Made by a program: the position numbers and the translations under genes. Shown piece after piece: positions 16,617 through 25,696 of a stretch of 56,295 nt of DNA. Position 1 is the stretch's first letter, and each line of letters starts with the position of its first letter. Source of the stretch: Paenibacillus mellifer (lineage in GTDB: Bacteria > Bacillota > Bacilli > Paenibacillales > Paenibacillaceae); NCBI RefSeq assembly GCF_023195895.1, contig NZ_JALPRK010000029.1, positions 1 to 56,295 on the forward strand. Direction: 5' to 3'. The notes under the pieces were generated by a model. The model had not been told where the DNA came from. It made no database searches and worked only from the letters and a program-made list of their open reading frames with translations.

Positions 16617-17513
16617 GTGGAATTGCTACAACTTAAGTATTTTCAAACGGTAGCTCGCATGGAGCATATGACGAAAGCCGCTCACAGCCTACATATCTCG
16701 CAGCCGGCACTCAGCAAGACGATCGCAGCGCTGGAAGGCGAGCTAGGAACCGAGTTGTTTCAGCGTGAGCGCAAGACGATCCGTCTGAATGAGCAGGGCC
16801 GAATGTTTCTCCAGCAGGTAGATCTTGCGTTGGAAGCGCTGGAGGATGGCGAGCAGCGACTGCGGGATACCAACGGATCCGCTTCTCCCATGGTCACGTT
16901 GGATGTTCGGGTCTCCTCGCATTTGCTTCCGGGCGTATTGGCCGATTTTCGCACGGAATATCCAAACGCCCAATTTAACCTGCTGCAGCATGCTTCACCT
17001 CTGGACCATCGAACGAACTTCGATCTATGCCTCTCGGACGGGGCAGTGCCGCCCGCGGGAACGGAGGCTGTCTCCTTGCTTGAAGAGGAGATTCTCGTCG
17101 CGGTCCCGGCCGATCATCCTCTCGCACACCGGGAACGGGTTCGCTTAAGTGAGTTAAGGGAGGATCGCTTCATTATGTTGCCTTCCGGCAAGTCTTTGCG
17201 CGAGACGACGGATGCCTTCTGCCGGTTGGCCGGGTTCACTCCCCGGATTCGGTTCGAAAGCGACGACCCGGCCACCGTACGCGGACTGATTCGTGCGGGG
17301 CAAGGCGTTGCGTTCCTGCCGGCGATCACTTGGAGCGGATCTACCGGGCCGGACGTCAGGCTGCTGCGACTCGAAGAAAGCTGGTGCAAACGCTCGATTT
17401 CCCTATCCTGGCCAAAGGATCGGTACCTGAAGCAGATCGCGGTCCAATTCCGCGATTTTACCATCCAATATTTCGCGAGGTTGGCCGTATCGGGAAGGAT
17501 GGATTACGAATGA
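16617..17513 (+). CDS. LysR family transcriptional regulator
   Basis: 298-aa regulator. Residues 1-60 are the winged helix-turn-helix (FQTVARMEHMTKAA, then HISQPALSKTI), and about 90-290 are the periplasmic-binding-like effector domain. GTG 16617 follows GAGGGGGA. By position it probably controls the divergent carboxylesterase-TauE/SafE pair in response to a small organic anion; the ligand is unknown. Confidence 0.9.
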   Translation: MELLQLKYFQTVARMEHMTKAAHSLHISQPALSKTIAALEGELGTELFQRERKTIRLNEQGRMFLQQVDLALEALEDGEQRLRDTNGSASPMVTLDVRVSSHLLPGVLADFRTEYPNAQFNLLQHASPLDHRTNFDLCLSDGAVPPAGTEAVSLLEEEILVAVPADHPLAHRERVRLSELREDRFIMLPSGKSLRETTDAFCRLAGFTPRIRFESDDPATVRGLIRAGQGVAFLPAITWSGSTGPDVRLLRLEESWCKRSISLSWPKDRYLKQIAVQFRDFTIQYFARLAVSGRMDYE

Positions 17514-17564
17514 GGGATGTCTACGGGACATCCTTTTTTGCGCTTTATTTTGGGATATCGCTAA

Positions 17565-18401
17565 CTACAGCGGCCCCCGCGTCTTCTGCCGGTTCTCCTT
17601 CCGATAATCAAGCGGCGCGACGCCAACCTCCCGTTTAAACGTTTGCGAGAAATACGACTGCGATTTGAAGCCGATGATCTCGGAGATTTCCAACACGGAG
17701 TAATTGGTCGACTCCAGCAGGAATTTGGCCGTGTTCATCCGCACCTGATTCAGGTATTTGACGGGGGACACGCCATACGTCTTTTTGAAAAGATGTGACA
17801 AGTAGTACTTGTTGATATGCGCTTCCTCTGCCATGGATTCCAGTGTGATGTTGTTTTTATAATGGACGTCTATGTAATTTTTGACCAAGGCAACCTCTTT
17901 TGGGACCTTCTCGGTAGCAGATACGTTGATAGATACATGCTTTTTGCGCAGGATCAAAATCAACATCACCTGGACCAGATGCTTGCATAGCTCGAGATAA
18001 GCCTCCTGCTTGGCGTTATACTCCTCGAACGCTTTGTACAGATAGAGAAGAATGCTCTTGTCCGGATCCCGGAAGCGAACGTAAGGCACCGTGTCTTCGT
18101 CGGAGATAAAGGAAATGCCGTTTAATCCGATGACAAAATACGCTAGCGGATCGCTGAAATCGGAGATTTCCGTATGCTCGATGTTGGGGTTTACGATGAT
18201 CACGTCGTGCTTCTTGATAGGGAGTCGTTCGTCCCGTACGAGAAATTCCCCCGTCCCATTTGTCACATAAAACAATTCGGCGAAATGGTGAGAATGCTTC
18301 AGGCCAATCCAGTTTTGGCTGTCGGAATCCGACTTGTTAATATAGATCAGCTCGGTGTTCAGGCTGGCGAGCAGATCCGCCGATGAAGTAGGGTGATTCA
18401 T
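17565..18401 (-). CDS. AraC family regulator with N-terminal cupin
   Basis: 278-aa regulator. About 35-95 form a cupin-type sugar-sensing domain (HSHHFAELFYV, IVNPNIEHTE); 175-275 contain the two helix-turn-helix units of AraC/XylS proteins (LESMAEEAHINKYYLSHLFKK and the IIGFKSQSYFSQTFKRE block). It is divergent from the GH112 sugar locus and is the obvious local regulator, likely an activator because that promoter has a poor -35. AAAGGAACGG precedes ATG 18401. Confidence 0.9.
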   Translation of the reverse strand: MNHPTSSADLLASLNTELIYINKSDSDSQNWIGLKHSHHFAELFYVTNGTGEFLVRDERLPIKKHDVIIVNPNIEHTEISDFSDPLAYFVIGLNGISFISDEDTVPYVRFRDPDKSILLYLYKAFEEYNAKQEAYLELCKHLVQVMLILILRKKHVSINVSATEKVPKEVALVKNYIDVHYKNNITLESMAEEAHINKYYLSHLFKKTYGVSPVKYLNQVRMNTAKFLLESTNYSVLEISEIIGFKSQSYFSQTFKREVGVAPLDYRKENRQKTRGPL

Positions 18402-18444
18402 ACATCCGTTCCTTTCAAAGTAAAAATGACACCTTGGTAGCTAA

Positions 18445-18465
18445 GCTCCTAAGCAGCTCCTAAGC
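18445..18465. promoter_or_regulatory. Paired direct repeats, candidate AraC-type sites
   Basis: GCTCCTAAGC occurs twice at 18445-18454 and 18456-18465, an 11-base period that puts both on the same face of the helix. They lie between the divergent regulator and the sugar operon. Confidence 0.4.
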
Positions 18466-18562
18466 TGTAGCCTGACCGATGACAGTTCAATGATAGCATA
18501 AAATGTTATCTTTATTAATGAATAGAGCAACATCCCTAAAAAACATAGCAATAATGACATAT

Positions 18563-18589
18563 TTAAAAACGCTTTCCTCTCACTATAAT
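18563..18589 (+). promoter_or_regulatory. Promoter of the GH112 locus with cre-like site
   Basis: A perfect -10 TATAAT (18584-18589) has no convincing -35 at 17 bases (ATTTAA), as expected of an activated promoter. Overlapping it, the reverse strand of 18563-18578 matches the CcpA cre consensus at all but two positions (core AAAGCGTT), so carbon catabolite repression is plausible. Confidence 0.45.
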
Positions 18590-18617
18590 GAAAATAAATA
18601 AAAAGGGAGGCGTTCAA

Positions 18618-19943
18618 ATGCGGATCCAAAAGATAGGCGCTGCGATTGCGATGGCAGCGATGTTGACCTTAACGGCCTGCGGGGCCGGTTCAAACGGAGC
18701 TTCCTCCGGGGAAGACGGAAAGCCGGTGTTGAAAATGGCCGCCCTCGAAGGCGGCTACGGCAAAGAGATGTACAGTCAGGTGATCGCAGCGTTTGAGGAG
18801 CAATTTGACGTTGACGTGGAGCTGACGATTAGCAAGAGCATCGAAGATGAAATTACACCGGGCATGAAAGCGGGGAAATACCCCGATGTTGTCGTGCTTG
18901 GCCAAGGCCGCAGCGCGGGACTCACCGAGACGCTGATCAAAGACAAAGGGCTGGAGGACCTGACGGACGTCTTGTCGATGCAGGTGCCCGGGGAAGAGCA
19001 GAAGCTGAAGGACAAGTTGGTCGACGGGCTGATCGGGACGCTCGGCACAAATCCTTACGGCGATGACAGCACCTTTTTATTGCCGATGTATTACTCCCCG
19101 ACTGGTTTGGTGTACAACAAAGGACTGTTTGAGCAGAAAGGTTGGGAAGTGCCGAAGACCTGGGATGAAATGTTTGCGCTCGGCGACAAAGCCAAGAGTG
19201 AAGGGATCGCCTTGTTCACTTATCCGACCGCCGGGTATATGGATTCCTTTTTCTTCGCCTTGCTGGCGGATGTGGGTGACATCGAATTTTACGACAAGGT
19301 GATGAACTACGAGCAGGACATCTGGAATACCAACGAAGCTAAACAGGTGCTGGACATTGCGGCCAAGCTGCTGAGTTATGCCTCGGATACGACGGTCGCG
19401 TATGCCAATGAGCAGGACTTCACCAAGAACCAGCAGGCCATTTTGGACAATAAGGTTCTGTTTATGCCAAACGGTACCTGGATTGCCGGAGAAATGGCTG
19501 ACGCTCCTAGAGCGGAAGGATTCGCATGGGGACTAACTCCAATTCCGACGGTGAAGGAGGGCGGAGACCGTTACATCGTCACTTCGATGGAGGCCGTTTG
19601 GGTACCGTCCCAAGCGAAAAATAAAGACCTGGCCAAACAGTTTATCACTTTCCTCTACTCCGATAAGGCCGCCGACATCTTTGCCCAATCCAATGCAATA
19701 CAACCCATTAAGGGGATTTCGGAGCAGTTGACCGGCGAGAATCAATCGTTCTACAGCGTATACGATGAACCTCAAGTGAAGGCACTGGTCGGCGGGTTCG
19801 TCAGCACCAGCCCGGTCGAAGGCGTCAATATCAAAACCACCTTATTCGATACGGCTAACAGCATCATCTCGGGGGAGAAAACCGTTGACGATTGGCAAGC
19901 CGACCTGAACGAAGCCAGCGAGAAGTTAAGAGCGGCAAAATAA
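18618..19943 (+). CDS. Sugar ABC transporter substrate-binding lipoprotein
   Basis: Extracellular solute-binding protein (family 1, MalE-like) of 441 aa. It has a lipoprotein signal ending LTAC with the lipidated Cys at residue 21. The mature part shows family features such as YYSPTGLVYNK, TWDEMFAL and a C-terminal hinge region. Start ATG 18618 has GGGAGG seven bases upstream. It begins the GH112 locus, so its ligand is most likely a beta-1,3-galactosyl-HexNAc disaccharide or a fucosylated form of it; the cargo is inferred from neighbours only. Confidence 0.92.
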   Translation: MRIQKIGAAIAMAAMLTLTACGAGSNGASSGEDGKPVLKMAALEGGYGKEMYSQVIAAFEEQFDVDVELTISKSIEDEITPGMKAGKYPDVVVLGQGRSAGLTETLIKDKGLEDLTDVLSMQVPGEEQKLKDKLVDGLIGTLGTNPYGDDSTFLLPMYYSPTGLVYNKGLFEQKGWEVPKTWDEMFALGDKAKSEGIALFTYPTAGYMDSFFFALLADVGDIEFYDKVMNYEQDIWNTNEAKQVLDIAAKLLSYASDTTVAYANEQDFTKNQQAILDNKVLFMPNGTWIAGEMADAPRAEGFAWGLTPIPTVKEGGDRYIVTSMEAVWVPSQAKNKDLAKQFITFLYSDKAADIFAQSNAIQPIKGISEQLTGENQSFYSVYDEPQVKALVGGFVSTSPVEGVNIKTTLFDTANSIISGEKTVDDWQADLNEASEKLRAAK

Positions 19944-19983
19944 AAATAAGCGATTCATTCTCTGCAGGAAGCAAGGTGAGACG

Positions 19984-20874
19984 GTGAAACGTAACCAAGG
20001 ACGAATCCGCTTCATTTGGCTGTGCATCACACCGGCGTTCGTGCTGTTTGTTCTCTTTATGCTCATCCCTACGTTTAACGTCTTCCGGATGTCGGTGTAC
20101 AAGTGGAGTGGTTTTTCGGCGGAAAAACAGTTTGTAGGCTTCAGCAACTTCAAAATCTTGCTGGGCGATGCGGTGTTTGTGAAGTCGTTCCAGAATACCG
20201 TGCTGCTCCTGGTAATCGTAACGATCCTGACGATGTCGATGGCGCTGTTGTTCGCGGCGGTGATGACGAGAGAGAACGTCAAGGGGAAGGACATCTATCG
20301 GGTTATCTTTTATATCCCTAACATATTGTCGGTCGTGGTGATCGCGGCTATCTTCTCCGCGATCTACGATGCGGAGCAAGGACTGCTGAACGGACTGCTG
20401 GGCATTCTCCGGTTCGGTTTTCTCCAGCGGATGTGGCTCGGGGATCAAAGCCTAGTGATCTACAGCATCGCCGGGGCGATGATCTGGCAATCGGTGGGTT
20501 ACTACATGGTGATGTATATGGCCAGCATGTCCAGCATTCCGGAGAGCTTCTATGAAGCCTCGGCGCTGGAAGGGAGCGGGAAGTTACGGCAATTCTTCTC
20601 CATCTCGTTGCCCCTGATCTGGCAGAACCTAAGGAATACGCTAACCTTCTTTATCATTAGCTCGATCAACTTAAGTTTTACCTTAATCAAAGCAATGACG
20701 AACGGCGGGCCGGACGGAGCAACCGAAGTGTTCTTGAACTATATGTATAAACAGGCTTATACCAATTCCTCTTATGGGTACGGGATGGCCATCGGTTCAG
20801 TCGTCTTCCTGTTCTCCTTTGGATTGTCGCTGTTGGTCAGCCGGGCGACGAAACGGGAACCCATTCAGTACTAA
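19984..20874 (+). CDS. Sugar ABC transporter permease (MalF-type)
   Basis: 296-aa inner-membrane component with six hydrophobic segments and the cytoplasmic EAA loop (EASALEGSGKLRQFFSISLP) that contacts the ATPase. Start GTG 19984 follows AAGGTGAGACG. No ATP-binding subunit is encoded in the locus; in Bacilli such importers commonly share a multitask MsmX-type ATPase encoded elsewhere. Confidence 0.93.
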   Translation: MKRNQGRIRFIWLCITPAFVLFVLFMLIPTFNVFRMSVYKWSGFSAEKQFVGFSNFKILLGDAVFVKSFQNTVLLLVIVTILTMSMALLFAAVMTRENVKGKDIYRVIFYIPNILSVVVIAAIFSAIYDAEQGLLNGLLGILRFGFLQRMWLGDQSLVIYSIAGAMIWQSVGYYMVMYMASMSSIPESFYEASALEGSGKLRQFFSISLPLIWQNLRNTLTFFIISSINLSFTLIKAMTNGGPDGATEVFLNYMYKQAYTNSSYGYGMAIGSVVFLFSFGLSLLVSRATKREPIQY

Positions 20875-20915
20875 TGCATGTTTAACCTCATTAGGGAGGA
20901 GCTGGCGGAGAACCG

Positions 20916-21779
20916 ATGAAAGCTGACAAAGGGTACAAATGGTTTATCTACGTCATCCTTAGCCTGCTCGCCTTATCGATCGTGGTTCCGATGATTTGGG
21001 TGCTGCTGGCTTCGTTGAAACAGAAGTCCGAATTTTATGGAGATCCATGGGGGCTTCCGGCAGGCGTTTATCTACAAAACTATTTCGATGCGTTTACCGA
21101 CGCCCATATGGGTTCATATCTGCTGAATTCGCTGTTTACGACCGTGCTTGGTTTGGCGATTCTGTTGGTCGTCGCCGTGCCGGCGGCTTATGTGCTGGCA
21201 AGGTATCGGTTTCGTGGGCGAATGATCTTGAATCTGCTGTTGATGGGCGGATTGTTTATTAACGTCAACTACATTGTCGTTCCGATTTTCCTGATGCTGC
21301 TGGACGGGGATCGGTTGCTCGGCGGATGGTTTCCGGATGGACTGCTCATCGACAATTTGGCGGTGTTGTCCGTGGTTTATGCCGCGACGGCGATCCCGTT
21401 TACGATTTATTTGTTGTCCGGGTATTTCCAGACGATTCCCGAGGTGTTCGAGGAGGCGGCGGCCATCGATGGCTGCTCGCATGTTCGGACGATGTTATCC
21501 ATTATGGCGCCGATGGCTCGTCCCAGCATTGTAACGGTGATCTTGTTCAACTTCCTGGCTTTTTGGAATGACTATATCATCGCATTGACGCTGCTGCCGG
21601 GTCCCAATAAGACGCTTCCCGTCGGACTGTTGAATCTGATGACCGCGCAGAAGGCGGCAGCCAATTATGGTCGATTGTACGCCGGCCTGGTGATCGTGAT
21701 GGTTCCTGCCCTGATCCTTTACGTTCTGGTACAGCGGCGATTAGTGGAAGGGATGACAGCCGGAGGAACGAGAGAATAG
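20916..21779 (+). CDS. Sugar ABC transporter permease (MalG-type)
   Basis: 287-aa partner permease with six hydrophobic segments and an EAA loop reading EEAAAIDGCSHVRTMLSIM. It forms the heterodimeric channel with the 19984-20874 protein. GGGAGGAG and GGCGGAG lie before ATG 20916. It is followed after 18 bases by the phosphorylase gene, consistent with one operon. Confidence 0.93.
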   Translation: MKADKGYKWFIYVILSLLALSIVVPMIWVLLASLKQKSEFYGDPWGLPAGVYLQNYFDAFTDAHMGSYLLNSLFTTVLGLAILLVVAVPAAYVLARYRFRGRMILNLLLMGGLFINVNYIVVPIFLMLLDGDRLLGGWFPDGLLIDNLAVLSVVYAATAIPFTIYLLSGYFQTIPEVFEEAAAIDGCSHVRTMLSIMAPMARPSIVTVILFNFLAFWNDYIIALTLLPGPNKTLPVGLLNLMTAQKAAANYGRLYAGLVIVMVPALILYVLVQRRLVEGMTAGGTRE

Positions 21780-21797
21780 AAGAGGGAGAGGATAGGT

Positions 21798-23975
21798 ATG
21801 TCCAGACAGAGAGGCAGAGTAACGCTCCCGAGCGAGGAAGGGTTCGTGCGGGAAACGAAGGAGCTGATGGAGAGGTGGGGGGCGGATGCGATCCGGGACA
21901 GCGACGGGACGAAGCTGGATGCAGCCGTCAAAGCGCTTCCCGCGAAGATTTACACGGCTTATTTCCCCTCCAGAGGGCATAACGAATTTATCGAACAGCA
22001 TAGGGAAGAATGCCCGCAAATCTATTTAATGACCGAATTCGTACTGGCCCAGTCGGTTACGCTGGAGATTGAGCTGCTGCGCACCTACTACCGGGAGCAG
22101 CTTGACGTTGATTACTTACACGACCCACATCGTTATTGGCAAGTGATCGATCGAACGACCGGCGAGGTGCTGCCCCCGTCCGATTGGCGGATACGTCAGC
22201 AGGACGATACGGTGATCATCGATAATGCGGTACCGTGGCATGAATATACGGTTTCGTTCCTCGCCTACATTCAATGGGATCCGGTGCAGATGTACAACCA
22301 CATCACCAACGACTGGGGCGATAAGCCGCATGAAATTCCGTTTGACGTGAAGCAGCCCCATTCCAACGCCTTTATCTATAAAGCGATGAAACAATGGCTC
22401 CGGGACAATCCGGAAGTGGATGTCGTGCGGTTCACCACGTTATTTTATCAATTTACGCTGGTGTTTAACGAACTGGCCAAGGAGAAATTCGTGGATTGGT
22501 TCGGATATGGCGCCAGCGTGTCGGTAGCCATGCTTGAGGATTTCTCCCGTGAAAAAGGATACGCCCTGACCGCCGAAGACTTCGTCGATCAAGGATATTA
22601 CAACTCCTCCTTCCGGGTGCCGTCACCGGCCTATCTGGATTACGTCGACTTCGTCTCCCGTTTCGTCGCCGCGGAGACGAAGAAACTGGTGGACCTGGTG
22701 CATGACAGCGGCAAGGAAGCGATGATGTTCCTCGGCGATCAATGGATCGGCACGGAGCCTTATGGACCGTACTTCGGGTCGATCGGGTTCGACGCCGTTG
22801 TGGGGAGTGTGGGGGACGGCACGACGCTTCGGATGATCTCAGATATCCCGCACGTAAAGTACACGGAAGGGCGGTTCCTGCCGTATTTTTTCCCGGACGT
22901 CTTCCATGAAGGCAACGATCCTGTGGTGGAAGCGAACCGGAACTGGCTGGCAGCGCGGCGCGCGATCCTGCGCAAACCGATCGATCGCATGGGGTACGGC
23001 GGTTACCCCAGCTTGGCTTACAAGTTCCCGAAATTCGTAGATTACGTCGAGCAAATTACGGATGAATTCCGAGATATTCATGACCATATTGGAGGTGCAT
23101 CACCATACTCGGGATTAAAAGTGGCGATTTTAAACTGCTGGGGAGCGCTGCGGACGTGGCAGGCGTTTACCGTCGCCCATAGCCTTTACAGCAAACAGGC
23201 GTATTCCTACTACGGGATTCTGGAAGCCTTGAGCGGCATGAGTGTGGATGTCGTATTTCTTAGCTTCGACGAAGTGCTGGAGCAGGGCATCGATCCGTCC
23301 ATCGATGTAGTGATCAATGCCGGAGATGCGTACACGGCTTTCTCCGGCGGCGAGGTCTGGAAGAATGCACAGCTCGTCGAGCGGCTTCGCCGGTGGGTAT
23401 ACGCCGGCGGGGGACTGATCGGCGTCGGGGAACCGTCGGCGGTGCAGCATCAGGGGCGATTTTTTCAATTAGCCGATTGTTTTGGAGTAGACAAAGAACG
23501 GGGATTCAGCGTGTCCACGGACAAATATTTCAACCAGAAGGCGGAGGCGCATTTCATTACGGCAGATGATACGGCATTCGACTTCGGGGAAACGACGAAT
23601 CACGTCTATGCGTTATATGAACGCGTTGAGATTCTGGAGTATTCGAACGGGGAGGTTCATCTCGCCGCAAATCGGTCAGGGGCGGGTCGCGCGGTGTATA
23701 TAGCCGGGCTCCCGTATTCCCCGGGAAATGCGCGCCTGCTCCTGCGCAGCCTGTATTTCGCGGCGGGTAAGGAAGCGGAATTGAAGCGTTGGTACGCAGA
23801 CAATGTGGACTGTGCAGTGCATGCCTACCCGGAACGTGGGGTGTATGCGGTCGTCAACAACACCAATGATCCGCAATCGACGGTCGTATATGACGGGGAA
23901 GGGAGAACGTCCGTGGTGGAACTAGGCCCAAGCGAGATCGTTTGGAAGGAAACGGATGGGGGCGCTGCATCATGA
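21798..23975 (+). CDS. lnpA: GH112 1,3-beta-galactosyl-N-acetylhexosamine phosphorylase
   Basis: Cytoplasmic phosphorylase (725 aa, usual family length) that splits lacto-N-biose (Gal-beta-1,3-GlcNAc) or galacto-N-biose (Gal-beta-1,3-GalNAc) with phosphate to alpha-galactose 1-phosphate and free HexNAc. The N-terminal GRVTLPSEEGF, the WGADAIRDSDGT stretch and the catalytic segment FLGDQWIGTEPYG, with the proposed general acid Asp314, are diagnostic. Residues 1-450 are the TIM barrel, followed by a Rossmann-like domain (about 450-660) and a C-terminal beta domain. It saves ATP compared with hydrolysis. No Leloir or NahK-type genes are adjacent, so the products must be handled elsewhere. Its stop overlaps the next start (ATGA). 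Confidence 0.95.
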   Translation: MSRQRGRVTLPSEEGFVRETKELMERWGADAIRDSDGTKLDAAVKALPAKIYTAYFPSRGHNEFIEQHREECPQIYLMTEFVLAQSVTLEIELLRTYYREQLDVDYLHDPHRYWQVIDRTTGEVLPPSDWRIRQQDDTVIIDNAVPWHEYTVSFLAYIQWDPVQMYNHITNDWGDKPHEIPFDVKQPHSNAFIYKAMKQWLRDNPEVDVVRFTTLFYQFTLVFNELAKEKFVDWFGYGASVSVAMLEDFSREKGYALTAEDFVDQGYYNSSFRVPSPAYLDYVDFVSRFVAAETKKLVDLVHDSGKEAMMFLGDQWIGTEPYGPYFGSIGFDAVVGSVGDGTTLRMISDIPHVKYTEGRFLPYFFPDVFHEGNDPVVEANRNWLAARRAILRKPIDRMGYGGYPSLAYKFPKFVDYVEQITDEFRDIHDHIGGASPYSGLKVAILNCWGALRTWQAFTVAHSLYSKQAYSYYGILEALSGMSVDVVFLSFDEVLEQGIDPSIDVVINAGDAYTAFSGGEVWKNAQLVERLRRWVYAGGGLIGVGEPSAVQHQGRFFQLADCFGVDKERGFSVSTDKYFNQKAEAHFITADDTAFDFGETTNHVYALYERVEILEYSNGEVHLAANRSGAGRAVYIAGLPYSPGNARLLLRSLYFAAGKEAELKRWYADNVDCAVHAYPERGVYAVVNNTNDPQSTVVYDGEGRTSVVELGPSEIVWKETDGGAAS

Positions 23976-24133
23976 AGGTCATACTACTTCGGTTGCTTGG
24001 ATTGATCGTCTGCATCTGCCTGGTCGTCTACGGGCATAGTCAAGGAACAAGTTACACGAATCTAGGTTTGATGATCGTTGGCTTGGCAGGTTTACTTGGC
24101 CTGCTTTACGAATACAACCGCAAATATCAATAG
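23972..24133 (+). CDS. Small two-helix membrane protein in the GH112 locus
   Basis: 53-aa protein that is nearly all membrane: two hydrophobic segments (about 4-22 and 28-45) and a short basic tail, EYNRKYQ. The ATG overlaps the phosphorylase stop by four bases, so it is translated with it. It resembles small uncharacterised proteins seen beside GH112 genes in related bacteria (I think the DUF6903 type). It may assist the importer or its ATPase; this is a guess. Confidence 0.7.
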   Translation: MKVILLRLLGLIVCICLVVYGHSQGTSYTNLGLMIVGLAGLLGLLYEYNRKYQ

Positions 24134-24173
24134 CCCGCGAACGACGCGGAGACGAGAAAGGAATACTTCTTGG

Positions 24174-25637
24174 ATGAACATGAACGAGATTTTTAACATC
24201 AGGCCTTCAACACGGCAGCTTCATTGGCAAAGGCTGGAGTTTTACGGGTTTATTCACTTCGGGATGAACACGATGACGGGCAGGGAGTGGGGTGAGGGAC
24301 ATGAAGATCCAGCCCTGTTCGATCCGCAGCACCTCGATGCGGCGAGATGGGTCGCGGTTCTGAAGCAGGCCGGAATGAAAGCTGTAATTCTGACTTGTAA
24401 GCACCACGACGGCTTCTGCTTGTGGCCTAGCCGTTACACGAAGCACTCGGTTGCTTCCAGTCCCTGGCGAGACGGCCAGGGGGATTTGGTCCGTGAAGTC
24501 TCGGAGGCTTGTCGGGAAGCTGGCCTGAAGTTTGGTGTATATCTATCACCTTGGGATCGAACGGAAGCGAGCTATGGAGAAGGCTCCGCGTATGACGATT
24601 TTTACGTCAATCAACTGACGGAGCTGCTGACCCAATACGGTGAGATCAGCTGCGTCTGGCTAGACGGTGCGAACGGAGAAGGCGCTTCCGGCAAGAGGCA
24701 GCAATACGATTGGGACCGTTACTATGAGATCATCCGTCGGCTGCAGCCGCAGTGCGTGATCAGCGTTTGCGGTCCGGATATCCGCTGGGTGGGCAACGAG
24801 GCAGGCCATACGCGGCGAGAGGAATGGAGTGTCGTTCCCCGGGCGCTGCAGGATGCCGAGAAAACGGCGGAGAAATCGCAGCAAACCGATGACCCGACCT
24901 TCGCCCGTTCGATCAACTCGATGGAAGAGGATCTCGGTAGTCGGGAAGCCATTGCCCGCTACGGCGGGGAGTGGGTCTGGTATCCCGCAGAAGTGAATAC
25001 GTCCATCCGGCGGGGCTGGTTCTACCATGCCGAAGAGGACGGACAAGTCCGGAGCGCCCGCGAGCTGTTCGACATCTACCTCAAGGCGGTTGGCGGCAAC
25101 GCGATGCTCCTGCTCAACGTTCCGCCTAATCGGGACGGGAGAATTGCAGCGCCGGATTGCGAAGCGTTAGCCGGGCTGGGCGTGCGGATCGCTGAACTAA
25201 ATGATCCGTGGCGGATACGAGGAGCCGTGTGGACCGCATCAAGTGCCGCTTCGGAGAAGGAAACGGCCGAAGTCCTTGGCGGCGGTGACCTGGATCGTGG
25301 CTGGAAGCCGACGGAGACGGACGCTGAGCCTTGGGTGCAAATCGCTTTGCCGGAGGGCAGGACATTTAACGCTGTGATTTTGCAGGAGCCTATTGTACAA
25401 GGACAGCGGGTGGAGGCGTTTGAACTGTGGGTTTCGGAAGAGGATGGGGATGAGTTGGACCTCGAGGAAACCGGGAACCTGGACGAGTGGCGTTGGATTG
25501 GAGAGGGTACGATGATTGGCCATAAGAAAATCGTCACACTTCCGTTAACGACAGCAAGGCGGGTGAAGGTCATTTTTAAGCGGTATCGGGGGTATCCGAC
25601 TTTGGCGAATTTTCGACTCTCTTTATTGAGCGATTAA
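24174..25637 (+). CDS. GH29 alpha-L-fucosidase
   Basis: 487-aa retaining fucosidase of family GH29. Residues 1-330 are the catalytic barrel: FYGFIHFGMNT, the KHHDGF motif, WDRTEASYG and the nucleophile in VWLDGANGEG (Asp164). About 345-485 are a beta-sandwich, galactose-binding-like domain. No signal peptide, so it works in the cytoplasm on imported glycans, presumably Fuc-alpha-1,2-Gal (H-type) or Lewis-type fucose on Gal-beta-1,3-HexNAc, before phosphorolysis. I start at ATG 24174 after AAAGGA; a longer in-frame extension would overlap the previous gene. Confidence 0.92.
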   Translation: MNMNEIFNIRPSTRQLHWQRLEFYGFIHFGMNTMTGREWGEGHEDPALFDPQHLDAARWVAVLKQAGMKAVILTCKHHDGFCLWPSRYTKHSVASSPWRDGQGDLVREVSEACREAGLKFGVYLSPWDRTEASYGEGSAYDDFYVNQLTELLTQYGEISCVWLDGANGEGASGKRQQYDWDRYYEIIRRLQPQCVISVCGPDIRWVGNEAGHTRREEWSVVPRALQDAEKTAEKSQQTDDPTFARSINSMEEDLGSREAIARYGGEWVWYPAEVNTSIRRGWFYHAEEDGQVRSARELFDIYLKAVGGNAMLLLNVPPNRDGRIAAPDCEALAGLGVRIAELNDPWRIRGAVWTASSAASEKETAEVLGGGDLDRGWKPTETDAEPWVQIALPEGRTFNAVILQEPIVQGQRVEAFELWVSEEDGDELDLEETGNLDEWRWIGEGTMIGHKKIVTLPLTTARRVKVIFKRYRGYPTLANFRLSLLSD

Positions 25638-25696
25638 CCAAGGATGCTGGCGACATCTGACTAGTTCAAACTATAGGTTGGAGCGGAGGTGAGGCG

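Noticed and set aside
24078..24173. Longer N-terminus for the GH29 fucosidase
   Set aside because: It would overlap the small membrane protein out of frame, and the family-like sequence begins at 24174 or 24180 after AAAGGA.
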